Assembly: GCA_947623455.1 (NCBI GenBank)
Contig: OX392534.1
Location: forward strand, 7,822,001 to 7,886,000
Source: Mimachlamys varia
Lineage: Eukaryota > Mollusca > Bivalvia > Pectinida > Pectinidae
Direction: 5' to 3'
Length of the DNA stretch: 64,000 nt
Positions within the stretch are counted from its first letter, which is position 1. Each line of letters opens with the position of its first letter. Below are positions 44,801-55,756 of the stretch, piece by piece. A model generated the notes under the pieces. It was not told the origin of the DNA. It searched no databases and saw nothing but the letters and a program-made list of their open reading frames with translations. A program made the position numbers and the translations under genes.

Positions 44801-47800
44801 GGTAGGGTGATATAAATAGTAACAACAGGTAGGGTGATATAAATAGTAACAACGGGTAGGGTGATATAAATAGTAACAACAGGTAGGGTGATATCAATAG
44901 TAACAACGGGTAGGGTGATATCAATAGTAACAACAGGCAGGGTGATATCAATAGTAACAACAGGTAGGGTGATATCAATAGTAACAACGGGAAGGGTGAT
45001 ATCAATAGTAACAACAGGTAAGGTGATATCAATAGTAACAAATGGTAGGGTGATATCAATAGTAACAACGTGTAGGGTGATATCAATAGTAACAACGGGT
45101 AGGGTGATATCAATAGTAACAACGGGTAGGGTGATATCAATAGTGACAACGGGTAGGGTGATATCAATAGTACAGCGGGTAGGGTGATATCAATAGTAAC
45201 AGCAGGTAGGGTGATATCAATAGTAACAACGGGTAGGGTGATATCAATAGTAACAACGGGTAGGGTGATATCAATAGTAACAACGGGTAGGGTGAAATCA
45301 ATAGTAACAACGGGTAGGGTGATATCAATAGTAACAACAGGCAAGGTGATATCAATAGTAACAAAGGGTAGGGTGATATCAATAGTAACAATGGGTAGGG
45401 TGATATCAATACTAACAGCAGATAAAGTAATATCAATAGTAACAACGGGTAGGGTGATATCAATAGTAACAACGGGTAGGGTGATATCAATAGTAACAGC
45501 AGATAAGGTAATATCAATATTAACAACGGGTAGGGTGATATCAATAGTAACAACGGGTAGGGTGATATCAATAGTAACAACAGGAAGGGTGATAATTATC
45601 AATAGTAACAACGGGTAGGGTGATATCAATAGTAACAACGGGTAGGGTGATATCAATAGTAAAAACAGGCAGGGTGATATCAATAGTAACAACAGGTAGG
45701 GTGATATCAATAGTAACCACGTGTCCATATGAGGTAAGTATAACGTGACTAGTGAGACAACAAGTTTAAACATAAACCGATGAAGCAAGAACACATAGTT
45801 CTTTTGGCTTATTTAGGGGAATGGGGAGCCATTCGGAAAAAGTGTAAAGTATTTGGGACATTTGCCGAAATTTATATTGGAAGTTAAATTGTCTGTAACA
45901 GAAATTGATTCGTTTACGACATAATAATTATAATAATAATTTTTTTTATATTGGTTAGTTTCAATTTTTGTAATTAATTATTTGTATATACAATAAACGA
46001 CATGTGACATTTACGTCAGAACGCGAGTTGAGAGAGCCTTGCACGTGTGAACTACATTTGTATATGTACGTGTATTATTTATTTCCACTCTTTCAACGTA
46101 GTAACGACTGCATTACTATGTAACATACGAGCTCACACAGACCATAACTGGGAAACAATAAAACGCAATACTTGACATTTTACATAAAACAACATGTCTA
46201 ACGAGACAGTGTTTCACTAAATTAGACAGAGCCATGATTGAATAACCATGATCACTTCAAGTGAGGATGTTTGTACAAATATACTAGGTAACACAAATCA
46301 TAATTTTAAAACAAGAAAGCGCAATGCATGACAGTTAACATATATCTTCTAAATAAAAATGTCTAAATGACATCTTAATACCTCGAAACCCGACATGGTT
46401 CTCGGTGTGGCGGAATGTGACGGAATGTAACGGAACGACACGAAATGTCACGGAATCACGACCCAGAAAAGAATGCCAAGGGCCCAAGGGATTCTGCCTG
46501 TATATAGACATCTGGGGTATGGTGTCCTGACCCCAGGGGACCACAGTACACAACATGGTGCCGGGAATATCTAGCAGTTTGGGTAAGTTACCGCCGTCAG
46601 CAATATTACAATCCGTTAAATTGTCTCTCCCGGCCCGGTAGACAATCAGACTCACAGAATAAAGGTCATAAAATGTAGCACTGCAGGAAAAAAGGTTCCG
46701 AAAACACCCATTAGTATTAATAATATAGAAGTTATCGGCGTTGATGGATGAATTAGTACATTTGATGTGCATGTTTCTGTGCTTGTGAGATCGTGGATGA
46801 ATTGTCTCGAGGAACGATTTACAGTCTCCCGGGCTGCCTTCACACTTTATAATACTGTATCAATTAATATAAACAATAATATATACATTGTAACGATTGT
46901 AAGCAATAGGAACCTAACCTATTAGGAAACTCAATCATGTACTCACATAAGAGGCCAGTTTTTATGATACGCTAACACGCCATTCTACTCGGTATAAGTA
47001 TGGCAGTGATTTTATTTTTTTAAGATTATGTTGTCTTCGAGAGCCATTACTTCAACCTTGTATAATCTATTATTATTTTATTGTAATGGGTCTCCTGCAG
47101 GTTTGGAATCCCGACTTAACATTGTGAAAGTCGTATCGTCAGCATTATATTCCACTCCGACATGCCACACATAACCAGGAACCATGGCCTCCCGATTCCA
47201 AAAAAATAGAGAATTATTCAAGAATAAAGCAGGAGATATGTCGATCAAATGTTACCGTAGATCGCACCTAACCTGGGTTCGTCATAACAACGGAACAGCT
47301 GCCGACATTCCGAGTCTTTGATGTCACGTGACAGACATATAGACAGACGTCCACCAATGCCCTCGGGTTACTTATATTTTACTTGATTTAATTGAAAGTG
47401 CTCATGTTTCAACTTTCCGTGGAACGTAAACTGCCGTGCCAACATCAGAAAATTGTAATTTGTGTATTTCTGACAGGAATGGGCTTGTATTGCATGTTTA
47501 AACAGCAAAATCGTCAGGGCAAAACTCGCTTCCGTTTCTAATGAAGAAAACTGCTTACAAGTAGCTGTGGAAAGTTACAAGGTCGTGTGTTTGATATTTC
47601 CCATCGTATAACTACTTTGATGAAGTGTTGAATAAGGTTTAAACAGAAAGCTGTCCAACGTAATTATTTCGTGTATTCATGATTGACTTAATACAGCTGA
47701 CTTGAATAGCACGGAGTACATAATTCACGTGCTCGTTTTCCATAGTCTATACGATTGGCTTATGCTCATAAATAAAATAAACTGAATACTGAAGCGTCAA

Positions 47801-50800
47801 TAAAACATTATCCAAGCTAAAAGTCGATTTAACTTGGGCAAAATATGAAAAAAAAAGAATAGTTGCATTGAGTCCTTTGTAAAAGTACAAGAGAATAAGG
47901 CCAGGTGTTCCGGAAGGGAAAGCGTCTTCTGTTTCATTGGCGACATCCGCCATGGAAATATTGGTCACATCCAAGTAAACATTAAGTTGTCGAAAAGAGA
48001 ACCGAGTCATCATTCTCAATCACAAAAAGTAAACACATTAATGAGCATACTCTAAAACGCCAATCTCCAAATCACCTAAAAATACTAATTTTTCTCAACG
48101 AGACAAAGATGGTGAACATTTAACTTGAAAATGATCATTAACTATGTTTATAAACTCGCATGGTCGATGTGCAGATGTCCATAAAAATCAGAGTATACCC
48201 AAGCGTGAACAAAACCAAATCCGGAAGAGTAGCCGTCTTCTGTTTCATCGACGACACCCATGTAATTTTAAATACCTTCATGATGAAGGTGCAATCTATA
48301 CACCAATAGTTAAGTATTGTTTTCATTTCTTTTTCAGAGAGACAATTTCAAAAATGCATTTTTTGGTAAACAAAACCAAACATATACATGTAATTATTAT
48401 ATGCGTTTTACGATAACAAACATTACAGAAAGCGGAAAGAATATTGGCAAAATGACAGATTAATTATATACACCATCATTATCAATTGATTACTTATTAT
48501 TTTTATCTCGAAACTTGAAATTTTTAAAGTAAAGTTATTAAAGCACATAACAGTGGGTTAAGTTTTTGTTGTTCGTTATTCGAAGTTCGGCACAGAGGTA
48601 ATGGTTGTTCGAATGATTTTGGACATCTGTTGATAGCAGAGTGGAACCACTACGCATGCTTCCACTTTTTTACTTACCGACCGACGTCGGTCACACTGAC
48701 AGGCACCACCCACACATCTGCCACGCCCAGAGCACACCTTTTCCACCGACCTGTAAAGACGAAAAAAAGTTCTAATAAAATAATTGTCTTTTTAGTCGTT
48801 TTGACATCGACCAGATTGACGAAGACATTCCTTATAGTTATACATTGTATGTGCAAATAACTTAACTGGTTGAAGAAGTGCACCATCATTCTGATTTGAC
48901 GACGGTCCTCGTTTTGCGATATTGACTTGGCCAGCTAGACTTGTTTAATCAACTTTATTTATTTGACAACAATTTGAAACATGTTATCCAACTTACATTA
49001 ATTACTCCTGTTGGCTCGAAAGTAAGTGCGCGGGAGATTTATTGAATAAAAACACCGAAGAACCGGAGAAAACTAACGTGGCCGGGCAGGTGACCCCACT
49101 CCTTTTCACGTCCGGTCAGGGAATCGAACCCTGGCCGCCTTGGTAAAAGGCAAGTGCGCTATCTACTGCACCACCAGATCACCCGACCCAATTTTTTTCT
49201 CTATCATACTTAAATATGTCGCATATTCTTGAAGTTAACGGTAATTTTACTAAAAATTATGGTTCGCTCTCGAGTCTAGAAATATGTTTAAGGCTGTTAT
49301 TAGTCCATGACTGTGCAAAAAGAAGCAGCAAATTAAAACTGACCGCGAGAACGTTTGTGGTTTGTATATATCCGTATATCAAAACATGTATTTGCCTATT
49401 TGTAAGTCAGTTCCTTGTATTGACTTAATATTAGTTTATGAAAAGTTTATTGATGGATTTTACAATATTCAATTTGATATTGGTTTGAGTGCGCGTGTAT
49501 TTGGGAGGCTGCCGTATATTCGTGTAAGCCTCCTTGCGATAGTCTGGATATTTTGCCGATTTAAAGTGCTACCACACTGAAGTATACTGTCGAAGGCCCC
49601 AAGAAGAACACCCCACCCGGTCATATTGTACTGACAACGGTTGAAACAGTCGTTCTAATCACAGGGACCTGGGAATTTGTTACAGCTGGTTTTGGACCTA
49701 AAATAGGGTGTAACAAGCTTTTTTTCGTACCTCAACTAGAAATGTGATTTTGATGCAAGAAAGGTAGTTTGGGTCGATTTTTCGACCTGGAAAGCTTTCC
49801 ACCCTTTAGCTTTTATGACTATTGAGGGGGCATTTATATCGAAAATTGCACTGTCAAGATTCTGCCAGTAGTAATTTGATTGGCTAATGCGAAAAGTCAT
49901 CGGGACAAGACCCTCTATTGGATTATCTCAGATAACCTTTCTCACAGGGGCGAACGCTCAACAAAAGGTCAAAAGTGAGGTCGTGTCAATGGAGGCATTA
50001 GGAAGGAGAAAGTTGTTTCGAAAGAAGATCCAAAATTTAGTCGCCTCTTACGATCATGCAATGGAGGCAGCAGGTAAAACACTTACGCCATACCTGTGAG
50101 GCAGACACAAAAGTGTTAATAACATCGAAGTCTAGACTTTTTGAATACATATATGACCTTCAGTGTTTAACATATCCTTATATTTAACTTAGAAAATAGC
50201 AATTGTACAATTTGTCTGGGGTTGGCGTGAATAGTAGTATCAATGATGATCACTAACCACTGTATCGACTCTAGACTTATATAGCATTATATGTACAATG
50301 TTTAACGTTAAAGGCTCAATATACGTAACTTTCGGCAAAACTTGAAGCGAAAATCGAGCCTAATAACTTATTATATTTATAGATTTAGTTAAGATTAACT
50401 GATATCAGCAATATTCAAGATGAATTATTTCGAGGTTACCAGTACAGCAGCATTTGAAACACGCTATTTGTAAACACGCGTCCATTTCGAACCGTCTTCT
50501 ACCTTCGGTTTGTTGTTGAAGTGGGCACCACCTGAATTATTTTCAATTCTTTGGATTTTTTTGTCAAGAGTTTCTTGTTAGTTACCGCTCAGGTTGACTT
50601 CGTTTTAGGCTTATTTTTGCATGGTTATCAACTGGATTTTTTTTCAGAATTTTTCAGAATCACGTAAATTTCCCTGAAGTTACGTATATTGGGCCTTTAA
50701 GGTTTGTGGTGAATATATATGAAATAAGTTTCCTGGGATATTTTGTTACACGTTTAAGGACCGAATGGAGAGAGACAAAGTAAGCGCTATATTGTAATAT

Positions 50801-53800
50801 TCAGTTTCGTTGTTTTGGTATTTTTCAAATGGCTGTTGAGGTTTTGAATTAAATTGCAGAAATTTAATTAGTAACATATCAGAAATTTGTGTTGTGAATT
50901 TGATTTCTTGCGGTTTTTTTTCAAAATCTTAAATTGCACAAGAGCCACATTTTATAAAGTTAAACATATAATTTCAAGATATTTGTAACTTATGTTTTGT
51001 ATACACTTACACCAGGTACTGTAATGACAGCATAGGCTATCACACGTGCTCACAACATATCGAACAGTACCTTAAGTGGGTGTATTACCGAAATGAATGA
51101 CACATTTCTGACCATGTGTTTAAAGGCTTGCGAGATAAACTGTTTTAATAACATGTGTTGGTATGGATGTGTTTGAAACAGCAATTCACAGACATTGTAG
51201 TCATGGTTTGTCAGTTGATATCTCGAACACATGCATGTGTATATTCTAACCTCACCACATGCGCTGTAAATTGCATTTGAAGAATTTAAAGCTAAAGATT
51301 TTTTTTCTTCATGTAAACCAGGAGCTAAGCACTAGATATGATTTAGACAAGCAGCTGGCCGCGTGTGTATTGGGCCGGCGGGGTCGAGTCGAGAAAGATT
51401 GCTTTTGTGAATTGCCCATTTCATGTTTCTGCAATGGCTGCACTTTCTGGCAGGAAGTGAATAAATTTTAAGAATAAAAAACAGTAAAAAGTAAACGATA
51501 AGGAAAATGTCAGGCCCTGCTTAGTAACATTTAACATAAACATTTCACTACAAAAACAATCTCCTTTAGCCTTTTATTTCATCACAGCGGGCATTTCAAG
51601 GCTGAGGGAAGCACGTGGCATTATGCGCCATTTGTCAAGTGTACCACGTGGTACGGAACGTGAAACTGAGCAGATCTCGCGCTGGTTAGGTCATCGAGAA
51701 GTGAATTAATTCTAATTTCTGAGACATAAATATCCTTTTTAAGAACTTCACTTAAAAGTGAGCTAATATCAACATATGTTTTCGTCTTGAGATTTGGCCA
51801 TGACTACTCTGCCTTTTCTTTCGACTCGGAATACTCCGACAAGGACGCGGACCACCGTGCAAACCATATGCCTTCAGTATGGTACATCGTTATCTGTTCT
51901 GTACGGCATAACTAGGGTGGCCAAACGGTTGTGTGTCAGTGAATAAAAATGGCTTCTGAAATATATATTTGTTTTTTTGATAGCCAGTGTTCATACCATA
52001 AGTTTGTTCAACACGTTCCAGGCAGTAAATCAGTAAGACTAGTACCGTAATACATTTTATCTTATCACTAGGGTTTGTCGGCGGCCACTTGTTATTGGTT
52101 GTATAGTACTGGGCGTAAAGTAGCGTATAATATATTTCTATTATGATAGCAATTATGAAAAAAATACGTTACTTATCTAATATTGCTTCTTCCAACCAAG
52201 TACTTACTGGAAAGGATCGATACAGGACAGCTCTAGGGATGGGTCGAGTTGACTACAGTCGTACCCGCTGTACCCAGGGAAGCAGGCACACAGGCCTTTT
52301 ACTAATTCGCCCTGATTAGAACATTGTTGTGACCGCCGGCGCTATAACAGAAAGAAAATCAGCAATGATCTTATAATTACACGACTATTCACAAATAACT
52401 TAATCGCAAGTATTCTGACTCTAAAAGCAACAGTTGCGTGTATGATAATTTTGTGATTATAACATGGACACAAAATCTATCAACACTAGCACTTCATTGT
52501 CTTGTACAGCATCAACACATAGCTATATGGTAACAGGTTATATCTACATATGTAACAACATCTAGTTACATTGCAACATATTCTACAAAAATAATAGCAC
52601 AACGCTACAGTGTAGCAATTTCTAGAATATTGATTTAAAGCTACTTTGTACAGTGTAACGATTTCCAGAACCGTTATATAAAGTTAAATTGTAACGATTT
52701 CTAGACTATTAATGTAAAGCTACATTGTAGTGTAACGATTTCTAGACTATTGATTTAAAGCTACTTTGTACAGTGTAACGATTTCCAGAACCGTTATATA
52801 AAGCTACATTGTAACGATTTCTAGACTATTATTATAAAGCTACATTGTAGTGTAACGATTTCTAGACTATTGATTTAAAGCTACTTTGTACAGTGTAACG
52901 ATTTCTAGAACCTTTTATATAAAGTTAAATTGTAACGATTTCTAGACTATTAATGTAAAGCTACATTGAAGCGATTTAGAGCATATTACATAATATAATG
53001 CTATTTGAAGGGATTTCTAGAATATCAGTAAAAAGCTACATTGAAGCGATTTCTAGAACATTAATACTTGTAAAAAGCTACATTATAGCGATGAATAAAA
53101 GAACAATATTACAAAGCTACATTGTAATGTAATTGGTAAATTATAAAGTCTTTACAACCGTAGTATGGTGCATGCCCTACTAATGCATAACTTACTGCAT
53201 TTAGTTTAGAATAACAGCCCAAATCTAAATTGAAAACACGTTTTATCCAGTATCAAATTTTAATTATGTTTATTAAAATACAATTTTGGCTGTATGCACT
53301 TCAATGAGACCGCCGAAAACATAATACACCCTCCCAATCTATTACACACGAGATTGATCTATCAGGGTTTTACACTTCAAAAATGATAATACGTCGCTTA
53401 TCTTTAATCCTATCCAGTCTTAGGTATGGGTATATATCAGCGGTAACCAACTGTAACACTTCTGATTCATCAAAAACACCACCATAATCTTAATGTTTTC
53501 TGAAAATAAAAATGAACTCATAATCTTGGACACATTCCAGATAATAAGCGGTGATGGCGAGAATGTCTCGGTCGGAGTGACTACATCCTAACGGGCTAGT
53601 TCTGGTCGGGCTATAGTTCTTGTCGGGCTATATTCCTGGACGGGCTATAGTCCTGGTCGGGCTGTAGTCCTGGTCGGGTAATGTGGATAATTTGGGGAGC
53701 TAGTACGATAACGGATTTATAGGGTAACGAATAATAGGACTATTTTATGATCCGATATTGGTATGGGGTAGAATTAACACTAATCTGGTAGAGAAATCGT

Positions 53801-55204
53801 TTGTGGAATTAAAAGAAAGTCAATAAACAGGAGAATGTTGTTGCTGGATAAAACAGATTTGAAAATACATTCTCCAGTTACATAAATATCAATAAGACAA
53901 TATAATAATAAAAAACAATACCAATAAAACGTGCCCGAAAGTTATGTTGACTGGGAAAAGCCTTGACATTTACTAGTATCTACGCCCACTATGATCATAC
54001 ATCGTCGTGTGTCGGCTCTATTAGGAACATATAATCATGGTGGACGTTTTGTTGGTCTACCAGATGACATTTGATTTGTGCGGGGGAACAATTGTACATT
54101 TGTAGATCGGCCCACTGTGTTTGGGAATAAGCTTACCAATTACAGAATACCTAATGGCTTCATTTCATCAGAAGAAGTACGAACATGTTCGAACCGGAAG
54201 TGATCGGGCTTTTGTTATATATCACGTGTATTTGTACAATGATAATACTTACGCCAATATTTTGACACTTGTAACCTACAACAAGAAAAAACATCATTAG
54301 TTACCATCGGTAATGTGTGATAATGGACAGATGGCGGTAAGGAACAGCAAACATACAAGTTGGGGGTATACATGTACGTCTACCGCAGTATCAGGGATAT
54401 GGGTGGGGAGCTTAGAAACATGTTTCCGCGGGGTTGAGAAGTTAGATACGAGGTTATGGGGAGGGGGAGAGTTCAGGAGCGGGTAACCCCAGGTGGTTAC
54501 GGAAGAAAATGCGCGTTACTTGTTTTCTTTTTGGATGCGGTCACCTTCCCATACGACTGGCAGGTGAATGTTTATACGTTTGGTAATCTCCCCGAATACC
54601 TGCTCGGTATTCAGGATCCCCCATTACACGTGGAAAAACAAATATGTCAGACACCGAGACGTTGCAGTGTTAGATCCAAGATTTGACGGAATCAGAACCC
54701 GAGAGGTCTCCGAACGGTGGAGGGGTATGTTTTAATCCCAGTGAAAATACACATATCTCCTCAATTACCTTTCAATATATATATCTTCCTGTGTGTGATG
54801 AGCAGGGATTATTACCACCATACGATGTGTTTATGTTTGTACGCCCAATACCTGTACATCACAGTCTGACGTAATGCCAGTCGACAACACAACACAGATG
54901 TACGCCAGCAAACATATCTCACCGCACAAACGAGCAATCCATGGCATGTTTTCATTCTCTATCTCGCCTATAAAACGTTTTGTAATCAACATTTACAACA
55001 CACCAAAGGATCAGGACTGCGTTACCAAGGTGATTTACATAACAAATAACTACAATATGTATACTATTACATCTGGAATATAACATGATTATCTTAGAAT
55101 CAGTTCAAGTTCACAGGTAGTACAGGTCACGTGGTTTCCTTACCTGACAATAAAGCACAGCAAGTGACGAACATCGCCTCAAACGTCACACCGTCCAGCC
55201 TCAT
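35675..55204 (-). CDS. Headless integrin-beta-like protein, probably GPI-anchored, complete, 10 coding exons
   Basis: Coding exons in order: 55204-55144, 54275-54253, 52341-52208, 48750-48678, 42555-42474, 41232-41123, 40388-40293, 39033-38901, 38591-38475, 35856-35675 (336 residues); splice sites are GT-AG and phases agree throughout. Domains: N-terminal hydrophobic signal 1-21 (AMFVTCCALLSG); four integrin I-EGF modules, about 22-193 (VCSGRGRCVGGACQC, GICSCGECQC, CNNQGSCVCGYCQC); beta-tail domain, about 194-279 (CQFADEQDDCLIKFGYSYE, ending KKCP where vertebrate integrins have PECP); a D/P/S-rich spacer; and a C-terminus NGASLHSVSLLTTF followed by a hydrophobic end. PSI, hybrid and I-like domains, the transmembrane helix, basic stop-transfer and NPxY motifs are all absent. 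In integrins these modules form the stalk under the ligand-binding head; ITGBL1 is a secreted protein built of similar EGF modules. The start is supported by an in-frame TGA just upstream in the same exon. A GPI-anchored cell-surface role is inference; an alternative first exon of a longer integrin gene beyond the window is the main rival reading. Confidence 0.85.
36750..37340 (+). repeat. Interspersed repeat family D, copy in integrin-like intron 9
   Basis: Shares blocks with 42945-43420 (atatgacca-gacggg..tagcct, tgataaaggtgac, ttttcgtgatagatgtcggc/tgctgacgaa) and, in inverse orientation, with 25540-25990 and 47800-48260. Ends near gacgcttcggtattctctta, also found at about 15395-15415. Confidence 0.6.
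37490..37612 (-). mobile_element. tRNA-derived SINE head
   Basis: On the minus strand a perfect Pol III B box GGTTCGATTCC (37540-37530) follows an A-box-like tgccgaaatggataacg by about 35 bases. It resembles the element at 49105-49185, sharing the gtgaaaag that follows the B box region. The arms do not form a full tRNA cloverleaf, so this is a SINE rather than a tRNA gene. Confidence 0.65.
38475..38591 (-). CDS. Integrin-like exon 9: beta-tail domain, second half
   Basis: Between gttatttcag and gtacgt; reads HESEYICQFADEQDDCLIKF, then GYSYEKTGAKFVKALTIK. The C-x7-C spacing with DDC matches the ..CKEKDVDDC.. segment of vertebrate beta tails. Confidence 0.9.
38901..39033 (-). CDS. Integrin-like exon 8: beta-tail domain, first half
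   Basis: Reads KSGCRDLKQCVQCRVFQTG, with the ..CV.C..F..G.. pattern of integrin beta tails (compare ECVQCRAFNKG in beta-1), then AAECANDHVC. Donor gtaggt-type; phase 0 in, phase 1 out. Confidence 0.92.
39509..39770. repeat. Element with tatgtccccc hairpin and ATT microsatellite
   Basis: 39509-39538 is an inverted repeat, tatgtcccccaaacgaagtg...gggggacata, followed by gtttttgctcggtttctt and an ATT microsatellite (about 39563-39582). It looks like the end of an interspersed element; I cannot name its family. It lies in integrin-like intron 7. Confidence 0.5.
40293..40388 (-). CDS. Integrin-like exon 7: I-EGF4
   Basis: 32 codons, phase 0 both ends, ccgacag to gtaagt. Reads SLCNNQGSCVCGYCQCDQNS, then MYRGPTCEEDPA. 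It has the CxCGxCxC signature of integrin EGF modules. Confidence 0.93.
41123..41232 (-). CDS. Integrin-like exon 6: I-EGF3
   Basis: Acceptor tgttgtag, donor gtaagg. Reads DVRGICSCGECQCGSDYTGE, then ACGCSLMTDGCVASDG, matching the GxCxCGxCxC..YtGxaCxCs..tdtC.asnG pattern of integrin beta chains. Confidence 0.93.
42474..42555 (-). CDS. Integrin-like exon 5: I-EGF2/3 boundary
   Basis: Reads RLPDKYSGEYCQCDDYSCPF then YMGKMCGG. Equivalent to the YsGkfCeCDnfsC segment of integrins; phase 0 in, phase 1 out before gtatgt. Confidence 0.93.
42945..43420 (+). repeat. Interspersed repeat family D, second plus-orientation copy
   Basis: Shares the atatgaccaa, ttttcatgacagatgtctgc and tgctgacgaa blocks with 36750-37340, diverged. 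It lies in integrin-like intron 4, left of the 27-bp array. Confidence 0.55.
43496..45715. repeat. 27-bp minisatellite, about 80 units, in integrin-like intron 4
   Basis: Unit gggtgatatcaatagtaaca + acgggta. The 27-base period is nine codons, so it reads RVISIVTTG on the plus strand and LLLLISPYP or PVVTIDITL on the minus strand; this produces the apparent 570-codon ORF at 44082-45794. Rare variants recur about 1.0-1.08 kb apart (gataattatc at 43534, 44535 and 45591; agtacagcggg at 44087 and 45169), showing a higher-order duplication. Confidence 0.95.
45800..47799. other. Integrin-like intron 4, unique part
   Basis: AT-rich sequence; a small tandem of ggaatgtgacggaatgtaac lies near 46420-46455. 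The 145-codon minus ORF at 46335-46772 has no domain and no matching splice context. A degenerate SINE-like stretch may lie at 47110-47180. Confidence 0.5.
47800..48260 (-). repeat. Interspersed repeat family D, one or two inverse copies
   Basis: gtaaaagtacaagagaataa and gcgtcttctgtttcattggc match 22815-22850 and 25590-25610; a second partial copy (gccgtcttctgtttcatcga) follows at about 48230. Confidence 0.6.
48678..48750 (-). CDS. Integrin-like exon 4: I-EGF2
   Basis: Acceptor tctttacag, donor gtaagt; phase 2 in. Reads SVEKVCSGRGRCVGGACQCD then RRRS. Pattern CSGrGrCvxGxCxC is typical of integrin I-EGF2, but Gly-Ala replaces the usual Cys-Gly in the middle (VGGAC where CGxC is typical). Confidence 0.92.
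49105..49185 (-). mobile_element. tRNA-derived SINE head
   Basis: Minus strand: A-box-like tggtgcagtagatagcgc and perfect B box GGTTCGATTCC (49130-49120), spaced as in a tRNA, ending gtgaaaagg. Sequence between ctggtgg and ccgg resembles a tRNA body, but acceptor pairing is not convincing. It lies in integrin-like intron 3. Confidence 0.65.
49490..50110 (+). mobile_element. Interspersed repeat family A, copy 3, with nested fold-back insertion
   Basis: Left part matches 7495-7660 (gtgtatttgggaggctgccg, accacactgaagtatactg). At about 49668 it is interrupted by a partial family C fold-back (cacagggacctgggaatttg..., to about 49850). The right part (cacaggggcgaacgctcaac, tttagtcgcctcttacgatc) resumes family A. 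Confidence 0.75.
50306..50702 (+). mobile_element. MITE family E, copy 1, about 390 bp with 20-bp terminal inverted repeats
   Basis: Ends aggctcaatatacgtaact and agttacgtatattgggcct are inverted copies, flanked by TTAA on both sides. A second copy lies inverted at 61880-62258. Non-coding. The TTAA flanks hint at piggyBac-type mobilisation, but copy 2 does not show them. Confidence 0.8.
50703..52207. other. Integrin-like intron 3, unique part
   Basis: AT-rich sequence with short ORFs only; I see no repeat or exon. Confidence 0.45.
52208..52341 (-). CDS. Integrin-like exon 3: I-EGF1
   Basis: Acceptor tgttatag, donor gtaagt. Reads RRRSQQCSNQGELVKGLCAC, then FPGYSGYDCSQLDPSLELSC. It aligns with I-EGF1 of integrin beta chains (C..G.g...C..C.C.pG..G..C.C) but the GtfeCGxCxC core is relaxed to GELVKGLCAC. 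Confidence 0.9.
52600..53110. repeat. 120-bp higher-order tandem repeat in integrin-like intron 2
   Basis: tgatttaaagctactttgta recurs at 52631, 52751 and 52871, exactly 120 bases apart. Each 120-bp unit is three roughly 40-bp subunits of gtaacgatttctagactatt type. The array decays to about 53110. Confidence 0.85.
53590..53685. repeat. Short 17-18-bp tandem repeat
   Basis: About five units of gtcgggctatagtcctg with small changes. Confidence 0.8.
54253..54275 (-). CDS. Integrin-like exon 2: 23-base microexon
   Basis: Between gttgtag and gtaagt; completes Gly21 and encodes YKCQNIG. Its phases (1 in, 0 out) fit the exons on both sides exactly, and it supplies a Cys for I-EGF1. Its shortness makes it less certain than its neighbours, but skipping it would break the frame (exon 1 exits in phase 1, exon 3 enters in phase 0). 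Confidence 0.75.
55144..55204 (-). CDS. Integrin-like exon 1 (coding part): signal peptide
   Basis: ATG at 55204-55202 reads MRLDGVTFEAMFVTCCALLS, then donor gtaagg in phase 1. An in-frame TGA lies twelve bases before the ATG within the same exon. The hydrophobic stretch from residue 10 to 20 suits a signal peptide, although acidic residues at 4 and 9 make it a weak one. Confidence 0.78.
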
Positions 55205-55238
55205 CCTCACGTGCAGTCAGTTCCCGTTCACTATTGAT
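55205..55238 (-). other. 5' UTR part of the first coding exon of the integrin-like gene
   Basis: Begins after the acceptor tactttacag, so a non-coding exon lies further upstream. A good donor, gatg|gtaagt, is at 55366-55361, making a 122-base intron plausible; that exon would contain a CACGTG motif near 55380. Confidence 0.5.
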
Positions 55239-55756
55239 CTGTAAAGTAAAACAAACTTTGTAAAGAATAAATTACATAGCATTAAAAACATATTGACATT
55301 ATCCGTACAAAATTTAATACGACATCCTATCTATTCCGGGTAAATTATCCGGGTGATACCACTTACCATCGCATTTATTCACGTGCTCGGTCACGCGAGA
55401 TTGGGATCGAGGACAGCAAACAAATTAAAATCCTTATTTCTCGTCAGATGTCCATTAGATAGAAGTGACTCATCAGGATTCATTACCGATGTTATTAATT
55501 ACGATAAAAACACATAACAGTACATAAGCGATGCCTGACCGGGAGCAATTTACGACACTGACCGTGCTAGTAGCGCGTGACCAAAACGTATATACCCTGA
55601 TTCCTTTGATGTTTAGTGAGGTGTGCACGTGTAAGGTGGACTGTATCGATTGGCCAGACCTGCTTTATGATCCCTGACCAAAACGCCTTCGGTAATGACA
55701 TATGGTGATACAAGATCTTCGTAAGGTTATGTTCATTCTCTGTATATTAATGTGTG

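Noticed and set aside
44082..45794. 570-codon minus-strand ORF with LLLLISPYP / PVVTIDITL repeats
   Set aside because: Product of the 27-bp minisatellite, whose period is nine codons; both strands are open and the array is inside an intron. It looks like a transmembrane protein only by accident.
46335..46772. 145-codon minus ORF
   Set aside because: Lies inside integrin-like intron 4, no domain, partly made of a gtaacggaa-type short repeat, no splice site that fits neighbouring exon phases.
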